Below are positions 1 to 7,948 of a DNA stretch of 64,000 bases, piece by piece (position 1 is the stretch's first letter; each line of letters starts with the position of its first letter). The stretch spans positions 62,001 through 126,000 of the forward strand of contig NZ_SJPH01000001.1 of NCBI RefSeq assembly GCF_007859815.1. Reading direction: 5' to 3'. Origin of the DNA: Botrimarina hoheduenensis. Lineage in GTDB: Bacteria > Planctomycetota > Planctomycetia > Pirellulales > Lacipirellulaceae. The position numbers and the translations under genes were made by a program. The notes beneath the pieces were generated by a model. It ran no database searches, was not told the DNA's origin, and saw only the letters and a program-made list of their open reading frames with translations.

Positions 1-57
1 GTAACGGCTGATCACCCGTACTGTGTTTGGATAGCAATGCCACATTGCGATCAGTAG
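1..57 (+). CDS. Possible C-terminal tail of an upstream gene (partial)
   Basis: Only frame 1 is open from the left edge. It gives an 18-residue tail ending at TAG 55-57, and the other two plus-strand frames have stops within the first 30 bases. A rho-independent terminator starts 11 bases after the stop, as expected at a gene end. The fragment is too short to assign a family, and chance openness is quite possible. Confidence 0.3.
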   Translation, partial: VTADHPYCVWIAMPHCDQ

Positions 58-67
58 ACAATGACCG

Positions 68-110
68 GGCGGTGCCGACTTTTACGGTCGGCACCGCCTT
101 TATTGTTGTT
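68..110 (+). terminator. Rho-independent terminator
   Basis: A perfect 12-bp stem (68-79 with 87-98) encloses a 7-base loop and is followed by a T-rich tract at 99-110. It would end transcription of whatever gene lies left of the window, and it separates that gene from the secreted-protein gene starting at 273. Confidence 0.8.
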
Positions 111-272
111 GGGTAGCTTCCGAAAGCTCGGCTTACCCGAACGACTCCGTCACCCCAATCCGCCTGCACGACGAAACAAACCCTTACCGCCCCCCCCACT
201 ACCGCCCCGTCAACTAGCGCCCCCTTCAGCTGTAGCGCCCTGTCAACGGCCCCCCTCAACGGAGACTCTCCT

Positions 273-1661
273 ATGACTTGCCAGCTTCTCAGCCGCGTTG
301 CCTTCGTGGCCGCGCTCGTCGGTGCTGCCCTGCCGGCAGCGGCGATCGATTTCAACGAAATCGCCCGCTTCGACATCTCGTTCTCAAGCGTCGCCGACCT
401 CGATCCGGATGACCTGATCGTCGTCGATAACCCCCAGTTCATCGGCACCAACGCCCTGGCCGTCGCCTGGAATGGCTCGAAGCTCTACCTGGGTGGCTAC
501 GATAACTTCGGTTCATCGCTGCTGCCGATCGGCCTGATCGAGGTGCTCAACCCGACCCGCACCGGCATCATCGAGCTGGAAGCCAGCGACTTCGGCACGC
601 CCTTCGGTCAGATCTTCCAGCCGGTAGGCCGCGGCTACACGGGCGTTGATCTGAACGGGGGCAGCCTGGCCGCCGCCTACGACAACGGCAGCAACACTTC
701 GAACGCCTTTCAGCTGTTCGATACCGCAACAAACTCGCTCGACTGGGACCTGACGGCGGCGGGTATCGTCGCCCGTGGCGGCGCCAGCGTGACCTTCGAT
801 CCGGGTTTTAACGGCGCTGCGGCTTCGCAGGGCGTGGCTTTCACGGCGTTCGGTAGCGGTCGTCGCGGCTTGCTCAATGAGTCAACCGGCGCGCTGGTTT
901 ACAGCCTCGATGGCGTCCCCGCGCCACAGGGCTTCCAGTGGCTGACCGACACGCCTCCTGCCGGTAACCTGGCTCGCGACATGGCGTTCGACCCCGCGAC
1001 GGGTGACGTTTACGTCCGCCGCAGCAACGACGTCGATGCCGCCGATCGCTCGGGCGACAACGCCACGACCAATCGTCGCACGATCGTCGACAACGGCTCG
1101 AACGGCAACTTCAAGCTCGGCCAGAAGATCGAGTTCATTGGCGACACCGCCGAGGGCGACCTGCTCATCTACAACGACAGCAACGTCTCGACGACTGACC
1201 AAGCGTTTGCCGATGTCATCAAGATCATCGACACCGACGGCAACAACGTCGAAGCCAACTTCAACCTGATCGGCGGCGGATCGGCGCTGGATATCGGCAA
1301 CGGCGCCGGCATCTACGACTTCTCGTACGATGCGGCGTCCGGCACGCTGGCGGTGCTCGACTTCTTCAATCGCAACGTGTTCATCTTCGAGGTCGGCGCT
1401 GTGGTCGAGCCGGTTCAGGGCGACTTCAACGGCGACGGCAAGGTCGATAACGGCGACCTGAACCTGCTCTTGGGCAACTGGGGTTCGGCGACCGTGCCGG
1501 GCACGTGGGTTAACGGCTTCACGGCCCCGGTCGACAACGGCGAACTCAACGCGCTGCTGGGCAACTGGGGCTTTGGCGTTGGCGTGGCCGTCCCCGAGCC
1601 CGCCTCGGCACTGCTGTTGGGACTGGCCGCCGCGGCGGTCACAGCCCGTCGGCGGAAGTGA
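273..1661 (+). CDS. PEP-CTERM secreted protein with dockerin-like repeats
   Basis: A 462-residue exported protein of unknown activity. It has a Sec signal peptide (about residues 1-24, ending in an Ala-rich c-region), a long Asp/Asn/Gly-rich body probably of beta structure, and a dockerin-type calcium-binding-like repeat near residues 382-403 (GDFNGDGKVDNGDLN) with a degenerate second copy near 414-432. The tail is a PEP-CTERM signal: VPEP, a hydrophobic stretch and a final RRRK. PEP-CTERM tails are normally processed by exosortase at the inner membrane, but no exosortase gene lies in this window. A GGAG element about 8 bases upstream supports the ATG at 273. The gene stands alone between the terminator at 68-110 and a G/C hairpin at 1701-1730. 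The substrate or binding partner cannot be inferred. Confidence 0.85.
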   Translation: MTCQLLSRVAFVAALVGAALPAAAIDFNEIARFDISFSSVADLDPDDLIVVDNPQFIGTNALAVAWNGSKLYLGGYDNFGSSLLPIGLIEVLNPTRTGIIELEASDFGTPFGQIFQPVGRGYTGVDLNGGSLAAAYDNGSNTSNAFQLFDTATNSLDWDLTAAGIVARGGASVTFDPGFNGAAASQGVAFTAFGSGRRGLLNESTGALVYSLDGVPAPQGFQWLTDTPPAGNLARDMAFDPATGDVYVRRSNDVDAADRSGDNATTNRRTIVDNGSNGNFKLGQKIEFIGDTAEGDLLIYNDSNVSTTDQAFADVIKIIDTDGNNVEANFNLIGGGSALDIGNGAGIYDFSYDAASGTLAVLDFFNRNVFIFEVGAVVEPVQGDFNGDGKVDNGDLNLLLGNWGSATVPGTWVNGFTAPVDNGELNALLGNWGFGVGVAVPEPASALLLGLAAAAVTARRRK

Positions 1662-1700
1662 TTTGTAGCTGATTCGATTTTAGACCGATCGGGCCGAACT

Positions 1701-1730
1701 GCCCCCCACCGTCAACGCGCGGTGGGGGGC
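1701..1730 (+). terminator. G/C-rich stem-loop after the PEP-CTERM gene
   Basis: A perfect 11-bp stem (1701-1711 with 1720-1730) closes an 8-base loop 40 bases after the stop codon. No T-run follows, so it is not a classical intrinsic terminator. It may be a U-tract-less terminator or an mRNA 3'-end stabiliser. Confidence 0.5.
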
Positions 1731-1819
1731 ATAGCCCCGACGCAAGTCCTGGTGAAGCCCTGCTCAAGCGGCGTGCGGATGATTCCCAGGGGCACAACGG
1801 AAAACGGTAAGGTGACGGA

Positions 1820-2863
1820 ATGACAGACACACGCACATCGACAAGCCCGCGCGGCTTCACCCTGGTGGAGCTGCTGGTGGTGATCGCGATCATCGGCATC
1901 CTGGTGGCATTGTTGCTCCCGGCGGTGCAGGCGGCCCGCGAAGCGGCGCGGCGTAACTCCTGCACAAACAATCTCAAGCAACTTGGCTTGGGATGCATGA
2001 ACTACGCGTCGGCACAAGGCGATCGGCTGCCGCCGGGCTTTGGAGGATGGGAGTTCGACGAAACTCGACGCCAACCCAAATGGAACTTCACGAAGAAGAG
2101 CGTTCTAACTCGCATCCTTCCTTACATGGAACAACAACAGATATTTGATCAAATCGATTTCGAGTATGCGCAAAGCAGCAACCCTTATGCTGACCCTGCA
2201 AGAAACCTGGTTGTTGACAGCTTCATCTGCCCAAGCTGGGACGCTGGACCCACCAGAACCGTGGCAGAAGTACCTGGCAACGCTAGTTACGATTATCAAC
2301 TCGGTGCGATTGCAACGTATCAAGCCTGCGCCGGTGCCGACGTAGCAACAATCAATACGCTACAAGGAATAAACCCGCCATCAACCGAGGAGCTCGAATC
2401 CTTGAGGATTCTATCCTCTAGCGGACCTGTATTCCTAAACGGTGCCTTTTCCTTTGAAGTTCTGCAACCACTTCCTAATCGTTTCTTTGGACGTGAAGAA
2501 GGCCGCAAGCTTAGTCAGATAACAGACGGAACAAGCAACTCGTTCTTGATGGGCGAATTCGTTGACACCGAGTGCGAAGACCTTGGCGCTTGCCAAGAGA
2601 GGCCTTGGTACAATCGCCCCTACTACCTCGGTGGTTTCCAAAACGCGCCCTATCACATGCGCGCTCTCCTGACCCAACCAAACGCCAAACTTGGTAAGTT
2701 TGAAGCGCCTTTCACTCAACGTCCTTTTAGCAGCCTGCATTCTGGAGTTATTCAGTTTGTCTACTGCGATGGAAGCGTTCACACCATCTCGGAAAGCGTC
2801 GATTTTCTTACCTATCTAGGTTTAGGCACTGTCAACGGCGGCGAGATAATCAATGCGCTCTGA
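1820..2863 (+). CDS. DUF1559 domain protein with type IV prepilin-like N-terminus
   Basis: A 347-residue member of the planctomycete-expanded DUF1559 family. The N-terminus is a class III prepilin signal: short leader, G12, then FTLVE with E17 at position +5, then about 20 hydrophobic residues, as cleaved and methylated by prepilin peptidase. A candidate peptidase is encoded at 38890. The AREAARR motif follows the helix, and the family's closing block (VYCDGSVH then [18 protein letters not shown]) is at the C-terminus. The family is thought to be surface or pseudopilin-like, with unknown function. The 3' end overlaps the next gene by 11 bases, so the following two lipoproteins are probably cotranscribed. 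The first ~230 bases are genome-like in composition and the rest is clearly AT-richer. A purine-rich AAGGTG sits about 6 bases before the ATG. Confidence 0.9.
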   Translation: MTDTRTSTSPRGFTLVELLVVIAIIGILVALLLPAVQAAREAARRNSCTNNLKQLGLGCMNYASAQGDRLPPGFGGWEFDETRRQPKWNFTKKSVLTRILPYMEQQQIFDQIDFEYAQSSNPYADPARNLVVDSFICPSWDAGPTRTVAEVPGNASYDYQLGAIATYQACAGADVATINTLQGINPPSTEELESLRILSSSGPVFLNGAFSFEVLQPLPNRFFGREEGRKLSQITDGTSNSFLMGEFVDTECEDLGACQERPWYNRPYYLGGFQNAPYHMRALLTQPNAKLGKFEAPFTQRPFSSLHSGVIQFVYCDGSVHTISESVDFLTYLGLGTVNGGEIINAL

Positions 2864-3416
2864 TTACTCAAGAGTGGCTCTAGCATGCTGTTTAGCCACA
2901 GTGCTATATGCTGGTTGCCATAACAAAAACCGTAATGCTGAAGTTGTCCAAGTAACAGGTCGAGTCTTCCTTGAAGACACACCTCTTCGATTCGGCTCGG
3001 TCATGTTCCAACCTCTGCAAGGAGGACAGCCAGCCCAGGGCGCGATCGACAGTGAGGGAAATTTCAAACTCTCAACTTACTCCCCTGGCGATGGAGCTGT
3101 TACAGGTAGACACAGAGTCCGAATTGTCTGCTACAGCCTTCAAAACCCAGACCTTAAGAAAAGCTCTCCTGGCGATTCTCTCGGAGAACTCTTAATCCCA
3201 GAGCGATACACAAGCTTCGCTCAGAGTGGATTTGAAGTTTCTGTTCTTGCCCAAGGCAATGCTCCTTTCCTGTTTCGACTAGAATCGGACAACGTCTCAA
3301 AAGAAGAAGCGCCGGCTGAAGAAGGCTCCCGCTCCGAGGAAGCCAACGCCGAATCGAGTACTGACGATGGTTTCGAAGATCGCTCTACTCCAGACAAGGA
3401 CGTCGTCGAAAAATGA
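2853..3416 (+). CDS. Lipoprotein with carboxypeptidase-regulatory/transthyretin-like fold (copy 1)
   Basis: A 187-residue predicted lipoprotein. It has a signal peptide with lipobox YAGC (Cys22), a beta-sandwich segment (about 30-145) with the features V-x-G-R-V, PLRFGSVMFQP, FKLSTYSPGDGA and LIPERYTSF, and an acidic Glu/Ser-rich low-complexity tail. It is clearly paralogous to the next gene, sharing GDSLG, LLIPERYTSF and FGSVMFQ blocks. The planctomycete carboxypeptidase-regulatory-like family usually sits next to DUF1559 genes, as here. It is translationally coupled, starting inside the DUF1559 gene and overlapping the next gene by 4 bases (ATGA). A role as cell-surface partner of the DUF1559 protein is inferred from linkage only. 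Base composition is AT-richer than the flanks. Confidence 0.8.
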   Translation: MRSDYSRVALACCLATVLYAGCHNKNRNAEVVQVTGRVFLEDTPLRFGSVMFQPLQGGQPAQGAIDSEGNFKLSTYSPGDGAVTGRHRVRIVCYSLQNPDLKKSSPGDSLGELLIPERYTSFAQSGFEVSVLAQGNAPFLFRLESDNVSKEEAPAEEGSRSEEANAESSTDDGFEDRSTPDKDVVEK

Positions 3417-3856
3417 GCCCGGGTAAGACTACCATTTCTTCAATATTCTTCCTCCTTACTGCAATCTTGTTGGTGGGGTGCGATCGTGGCCCCGCGATGG
3501 GGAGCGTCTCTGGAACCGTAACCCTTGATGGAGAGCCCCTAAAGTTTGGCTCGGTGATGTTTCAGAATGTTGCCGGCGGACAGCCATCACGTGCTCAGAT
3601 TCAACCTGATGGTCGCTTTGTACTGTCAACTTTCAGTCCTGAAGACGGTGCCGTAGTAGGCTCTTACCGGGTAAGAGTGATGTGCTATTCGTCTCAAGAT
3701 CCCGCCGTCGGCCCTACAGCAGGCGACTCCCTCGGAAATCTCTTGATACCCGAGAGGTACACCTCTTTTGGCGCTAGTGGCTTGAGCTACGAAATCAAAG
3801 AAGGAGATAACTCTCCGATCGACATTGAGCTTACCAAGCAACCCCAACGCAGGTGA
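3413..3856 (+). CDS. Lipoprotein with carboxypeptidase-regulatory/transthyretin-like fold (copy 2)
   Basis: A 147-residue lipoprotein with lipobox LVGC (Cys23) and one compact beta domain (about 30-140). It resembles the preceding gene across its domain (VSGTVTLDGEPLKFGSVMFQ, LSTFSPEDGAVVG, GDSLGNLLIPERYTSF) but lacks the acidic tail. The pair therefore looks like a tandem duplication that later diverged. The start codon overlaps the previous stop (ATGA), which is typical of translational coupling. It is the last gene of the DUF1559 trio, and the next gene starts 55 bases later with its own signal peptide. The function is unknown, and outer-membrane or periplasmic anchoring is inferred from the lipobox. 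Confidence 0.8.
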   Translation: MSPGKTTISSIFFLLTAILLVGCDRGPAMGSVSGTVTLDGEPLKFGSVMFQNVAGGQPSRAQIQPDGRFVLSTFSPEDGAVVGSYRVRVMCYSSQDPAVGPTAGDSLGNLLIPERYTSFGASGLSYEIKEGDNSPIDIELTKQPQRR

Positions 3857-3911
3857 TTATTCTGGGCTGCGTTCAGCCTTCACTTCTTTTTTCCAGTCTG
3901 CCCCGCTACGA

Positions 3912-5642
3912 ATGAATTCGCGACTACTCAAGAGTGTCATCACAGCAGTAGCTATTTCATTCTCAACGGTGGGCTTCGGCGGGGAGAAGAACGACGCTGC
4001 TCAGCACTACGATGTTGTCATCGCCGGGGGCTCGACGGCGGCGCTTGCCGCCGCCTTTGCGGCCGCCGAGGAAGGGGCTTCGGTCGTCCTCCTCGAACCC
4101 ACCGACTGGATCGGTGGGCAACTCACCTCTTCGGCCGTTCCGGCCGTCGATGAAGCGTGGCACAAGATCCATGCCGACGGCAGCGGACACGGCAGCAGCG
4201 ACCCGGGCGACGTGCTGCTGAATGTTGCGGCGGTGGCGCGCGACCCGCGCAACATGACCCCCTTCTTTCGCGACGCCCTGCTCGCCACCGGCAACCCCGG
4301 CCGCGGCTGGGTCAGCCGCTTCTGCTTCGAGCCCCGCCCGTTCATGGAGCGGTTTCTGCTGCCACGCGAACGCGAGCTGGCCGATCGGCTCACCGTGCTC
4401 CGCGACACGGTCGTCAAACGCGTCGAGACCAAGGGGAATCGCATCACCGCGATTGTCGCCATTGAGCGCACGCCGCGCGCGGGCGTCGCCCACGGAGGCT
4501 ACGATCAACTCCCTTCGGCGGACCTGGCCGACTGGTACGCGGCGGAAGATTCCGAGCGGTTTACCAAGACGGTGCATCGATTCACCGGCGCGCTGTTTAT
4601 CGACGCCACGGAGTGGGGCGAGGTGCTGGCGCTTACCGACGCGCCAATGCTGCAAGGGGTCGAGACGGTCGATGGCGAAATCGATGGCGACGACACCTGC
4701 GGGCAATCGACAACGTTCGACTTCGTACAGCGCTTCCTCGCCGAGCCGACAACCGACCACCCTGCCCCGCCGCTGGAGAATGGCAAGCCGGTCGGCAATT
4801 TGGGTTACGGCGCCTATCGCGATAAGGCCGACGCCTGGGCCCGCATCTGGACCTATCGCCGCATCAAGGGCAGCGCCGCGGCGCCCTCGATCGGCGATCT
4901 CTGTCTGCAGAACTGGGGCTACGACATCCGCAGCGCTGAAGGGGGAAACGATTATCCCTTCGGCTATCTGTTCCTATCGCGCGCGCTGACGTCGGCGCAG
5001 CGCGACGATTGGCGGGGAGGCATCGATCTGCTAGTGATGGCCGCCGCTGAGCGCCGCGCCCTGGCTTGGCACGAATGGTTTCGTCACGCGGCCCCGCAAG
5101 GGATCGACCCCGATCAGATTCAACTTGACGGCAGTGTGCTGGGCACCGGCCACGGCATCGCCAAGCTTCCCTACATCCGCGACACGCGGCGTTCGATCGG
5201 CGTGGGCGGATTCTTGCTGAAGTTTGAGGACCTGATCGCGCCGATTGAAGAGGGCAAACTGCCCCGCCGTACCGGTACCGAGTTCCCTGACCGCATTGCG
5301 CTGGGCGCCTACCCGGCCGACATCCACCCACTGGTCGGTTGCGAGTATCCAGATCATGTGCACGTGAATCATCCAACGATGCCCTTCTACATTCCGCTCC
5401 GCGCGCTGACGAACGAGGGCTACACGAACCTGATGGTGGCGGGCAAAACGATGGCTCAGACGTTCGTCGCCAACTCCGCGACACGGCTGCACCCCATCGA
5501 GTGGTCCAGCGGGACAGCGGCGGGTGTGATCGCCGCCGATCTGGCCGCTTCGGGATCGACCACCGCCGCTGCGTGCGACGATTACGAGCGGCTGCGGAAA
5601 AAGGTCGCCAAGCACACGCCGGTTGACTGGGTTATCGACTGA
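3912..5642 (+). CDS. Secreted FAD-dependent oxidoreductase (FAD_oxidored type)
   Basis: A 576-residue flavoprotein resembling the FAD_oxidored family common in planctomycete polysaccharide-use loci. After a signal peptide (1-23) comes a Rossmann dinucleotide fold (about 33-62, DVVIAGGSTAALAAAFAAAEEG then an acidic strand end) and WIGGQLTSSAVPAVDE. The C-terminal block ARLHP-like region (NSATRLHPIEWSSGTAAG) is typical of flavoprotein FAD-binding ends. The frame is open 87 bases further upstream, but the ATG at 3912 begins the signal peptide and is preferred. The first ~50 bases of the gene share the AT-rich composition of the preceding genes, then composition switches to high G+C. The substrate is unknown, and export suggests a periplasmic role. 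Confidence 0.8.
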   Translation: MNSRLLKSVITAVAISFSTVGFGGEKNDAAQHYDVVIAGGSTAALAAAFAAAEEGASVVLLEPTDWIGGQLTSSAVPAVDEAWHKIHADGSGHGSSDPGDVLLNVAAVARDPRNMTPFFRDALLATGNPGRGWVSRFCFEPRPFMERFLLPRERELADRLTVLRDTVVKRVETKGNRITAIVAIERTPRAGVAHGGYDQLPSADLADWYAAEDSERFTKTVHRFTGALFIDATEWGEVLALTDAPMLQGVETVDGEIDGDDTCGQSTTFDFVQRFLAEPTTDHPAPPLENGKPVGNLGYGAYRDKADAWARIWTYRRIKGSAAAPSIGDLCLQNWGYDIRSAEGGNDYPFGYLFLSRALTSAQRDDWRGGIDLLVMAAAERRALAWHEWFRHAAPQGIDPDQIQLDGSVLGTGHGIAKLPYIRDTRRSIGVGGFLLKFEDLIAPIEEGKLPRRTGTEFPDRIALGAYPADIHPLVGCEYPDHVHVNHPTMPFYIPLRALTNEGYTNLMVAGKTMAQTFVANSATRLHPIEWSSGTAAGVIAADLAASGSTTAAACDDYERLRKKVAKHTPVDWVID

Positions 5643-5847
5643 GCGATCGGCCCTACGGCTGCCAGACAGCCGATTCTCTCGAATCGCGGCGAAGTTCCCC
5701 GGTTTTGCGGCTAATTTTAGCCTCGACAGGTGGAGTAAGGGCGTACGCTCGACACTCGGGACGCTGCGGGCGACACTATTGCGGGGATGCGTGCAAACGC
5801 GTGATAGGGCCCCTTTGTCTGTCGATCATCCGAGCTAGAGGCTTGCT

Positions 5848-6840
5848 GTGTCGTTGTCGGTTGAACTGAGCGGTTTCGCGGACGAAACCTCTCAAACCAA
5901 GGCCGCCCCCGAACAATTCGCGGCGATGGCCGCGTTGGGGTTCCGCCGCTACACGCTCCGCTTCATCGATTTGGGCAGCGGCGTGAAGAACGCCATGGAC
6001 CTGACCAAAGCCGAGCTAAAAGAGCTGCTGAAGCTGCAGACGCGATTTGGCCTGAGCGTCGCAACGCTCGGCTCGCCGATCGGCAAGGTGAAACTGCTCG
6101 ATAAAGACGATGGCTCGGGCAACCGCTATGTCCCTTTCCAGCAGTACCTAAAGAAGGACGTCGCCAAGGCCTGCGACCTGGCCGAGACCCTCGGCACGCG
6201 CCTCGTGCGGGGCTTTTCGTTCTATCATCCCAAAGGGACCGACCCCGCCGAGCATCTGCCGCAAGCGGTCGATCAGCTCGGTGCCATTGCCGAGGCGTGC
6301 GCTGCCCGTGGGCAGGTGTTCGGCCTTGAGGTCGAGGCGAACCTGGTCGGCCAAAGCGGTCCGCTGCTGCGGGAGATTCACAAGCGGGTAAACCATCCGG
6401 CGATGGTGCTGATCTTCGACGCGGGCAACCTGCTCACCCAGGGTTACTCGCCGGACGAGTCCTTCGAGCAGTACGAAGCGATGCGAGCCGGCCTGGGCTG
6501 GATCCACATCAAGGATTACCGACCGATCAAAACCACCACGCGTGGCGGGCACATCGACGAAGACGCGTTGAGCGATTATCAGCCGGTCTCAACCGGCAGC
6601 GGCGTCTACGAGCGGGTCTTAAGAGACCTCTTGGAGACCGGCCCCGCGATCGAGCGGCGGCTCAAAAAGCTGGGCCTCCCGGGCTTGCTGCTCGACCTGG
6701 AACCGCACGTCCGCGGCGGCGGCCAGTTTGGCGGCTACAGTGGCCCCGACGGCATGGGGGTCGCCCTGCGGGGTTTGTGCGCGATGCTCGACTATCTGGG
6801 CGTTGGCTACGACCTCCGCGGCCGTGCCGACCTCGTCTGA
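5848..6840 (+). CDS. Sugar phosphate isomerase/epimerase (xylose isomerase-like TIM barrel)
   Basis: A 330-residue cytosolic protein of the AP-endonuclease-2/xylose isomerase TIM-barrel superfamily. Metal-ligand-type segments are visible: FGLEVEANLVGQ (strand with Glu), MVLIFDAGN (Asp), WIHIKDYRP (His/Lys/Asp) and LLDLEPH near the end. It starts with GTG and has no export signal. It lies 33 bases upstream of a Gfo/Idh/MocA dehydrogenase in the same direction, a pairing seen in sugar and inositol-type catabolic loci, so the two probably act on the same substrate. Which sugar cannot be read from the sequence. A second family member is at 9893. Confidence 0.8.
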   Translation: MSLSVELSGFADETSQTKAAPEQFAAMAALGFRRYTLRFIDLGSGVKNAMDLTKAELKELLKLQTRFGLSVATLGSPIGKVKLLDKDDGSGNRYVPFQQYLKKDVAKACDLAETLGTRLVRGFSFYHPKGTDPAEHLPQAVDQLGAIAEACAARGQVFGLEVEANLVGQSGPLLREIHKRVNHPAMVLIFDAGNLLTQGYSPDESFEQYEAMRAGLGWIHIKDYRPIKTTTRGGHIDEDALSDYQPVSTGSGVYERVLRDLLETGPAIERRLKKLGLPGLLLDLEPHVRGGGQFGGYSGPDGMGVALRGLCAMLDYLGVGYDLRGRADLV

Positions 6841-6873
6841 TCAATCAACTCTCACGTCTTGGTTCGGAGCAGC

Positions 6874-7947
6874 ATGAAGAAGCAGTACCGTATCGGCATT
6901 GTGGGCGTCGGTGCCATCGCCGGCATCCACGCCCGCGCCATCCGTGACATAGACGGTGCCGAAATGGTGGCGTTTTGCAACGGCGTGGAACCCCGCATCA
7001 GCGAGTTCCAAAGCGAATACGGCGGCGAGTATTACGACGACTACCATGCGATGATCGCCCGTGCAGATCTCGACGTGGTGACCATCTGCACGCCCAGCGG
7101 TGCCCACCTGGAGCCCGCCATGGCCGCGCTTGCAGCGGACGTCAGCGTGCTGTGCGAGAAGCCGCTCGAGATCGATCTGCAGCGCGCGGGCCAGATGCTA
7201 GACGCCGCCCGGGCATCGGCGGGCCGACTAGGGAGCATTTTTCCGCAGCGGTTCAACCCGGTAGTGCAAGCCGCCCATGAGGCCGCCAAGGCGGGCCGAC
7301 TGGGCACGCTGGCAATGGCCGCCGCTTACGTCCCCTGGTGGCGGGATGACGCCTACTATGGCCCCAACCGCTGGCAAGGCACGAAGAAGCTGGACGGCGG
7401 GGGGGCCCTGATCAACCAGTCGATCCATGCGGTGGACGCCATGCAGTGGCTCGCCGAGGCGGCCGGTGCCGGTCCGGCGGTTGAGGTTTCAGCCTACACC
7501 AACATGCTGTGCCACAACCCCGAGCACATTGAGGTTGAAGACTGCTGCGCGGCGTCCGTTCGCTTCGAAAGTGGTGCCCTGGGGGTCATCCTGGCCTCGA
7601 CCGCCATGTGGCCCGGCGGCGCGGTGCGGTTCCATGTGGGCGGGCGCGACGGCTCGATCGAGGTCCATGAAGACGAGCTCGTGACGTGGCGGTTCCGCGA
7701 CGAAACGGCCGAAGACGAAACGACCCGCGAGCGCTTCGGCGGAGCGACCAGCGCCGGTGGCGCAGCCGACCCCATGGCGATCGACTACTCGAAACACACC
7801 CGCAATATCGAAGACTTTCTGCACGCGCTCGACGAAGATCGACCCTCGCTGGTCGAGCCGGAAGAAGCCTGGAAGTCGCTCGCCATCATCCGTGCGGTTT
7901 ACGACGCGGCCGAGAGCGGCAAGCCGACACGGGTTGTCTACCGCTGA
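6874..7947 (+). CDS. Gfo/Idh/MocA family NAD(P)-dependent oxidoreductase
   Basis: A 357-residue cytosolic dehydrogenase. The N-terminal Rossmann fold (IGIVGVGAIAGIHARAI, about 6-22) is followed by the family motif CEKPLEID, whose EKP lysine is the usual catalytic residue. The C-terminal alpha/beta substrate domain contains GGGALINQSIHAVDAMQWL, giving the conserved His. The frame continues to a TTG at 6859, but the ATG at 6874 has a GGAG 4 bases upstream and begins directly with the basic MKK before the first strand, so it is preferred. It probably forms a two-gene unit with the isomerase ending at 6840 and is followed convergently by the transporter gene at 7949. Confidence 0.88.
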   Translation: MKKQYRIGIVGVGAIAGIHARAIRDIDGAEMVAFCNGVEPRISEFQSEYGGEYYDDYHAMIARADLDVVTICTPSGAHLEPAMAALAADVSVLCEKPLEIDLQRAGQMLDAARASAGRLGSIFPQRFNPVVQAAHEAAKAGRLGTLAMAAAYVPWWRDDAYYGPNRWQGTKKLDGGGALINQSIHAVDAMQWLAEAAGAGPAVEVSAYTNMLCHNPEHIEVEDCCAASVRFESGALGVILASTAMWPGGAVRFHVGGRDGSIEVHEDELVTWRFRDETAEDETTRERFGGATSAGGAADPMAIDYSKHTRNIEDFLHALDEDRPSLVEPEEAWKSLAIIRAVYDAAESGKPTRVVYR

Positions 7948-7948
7948 A

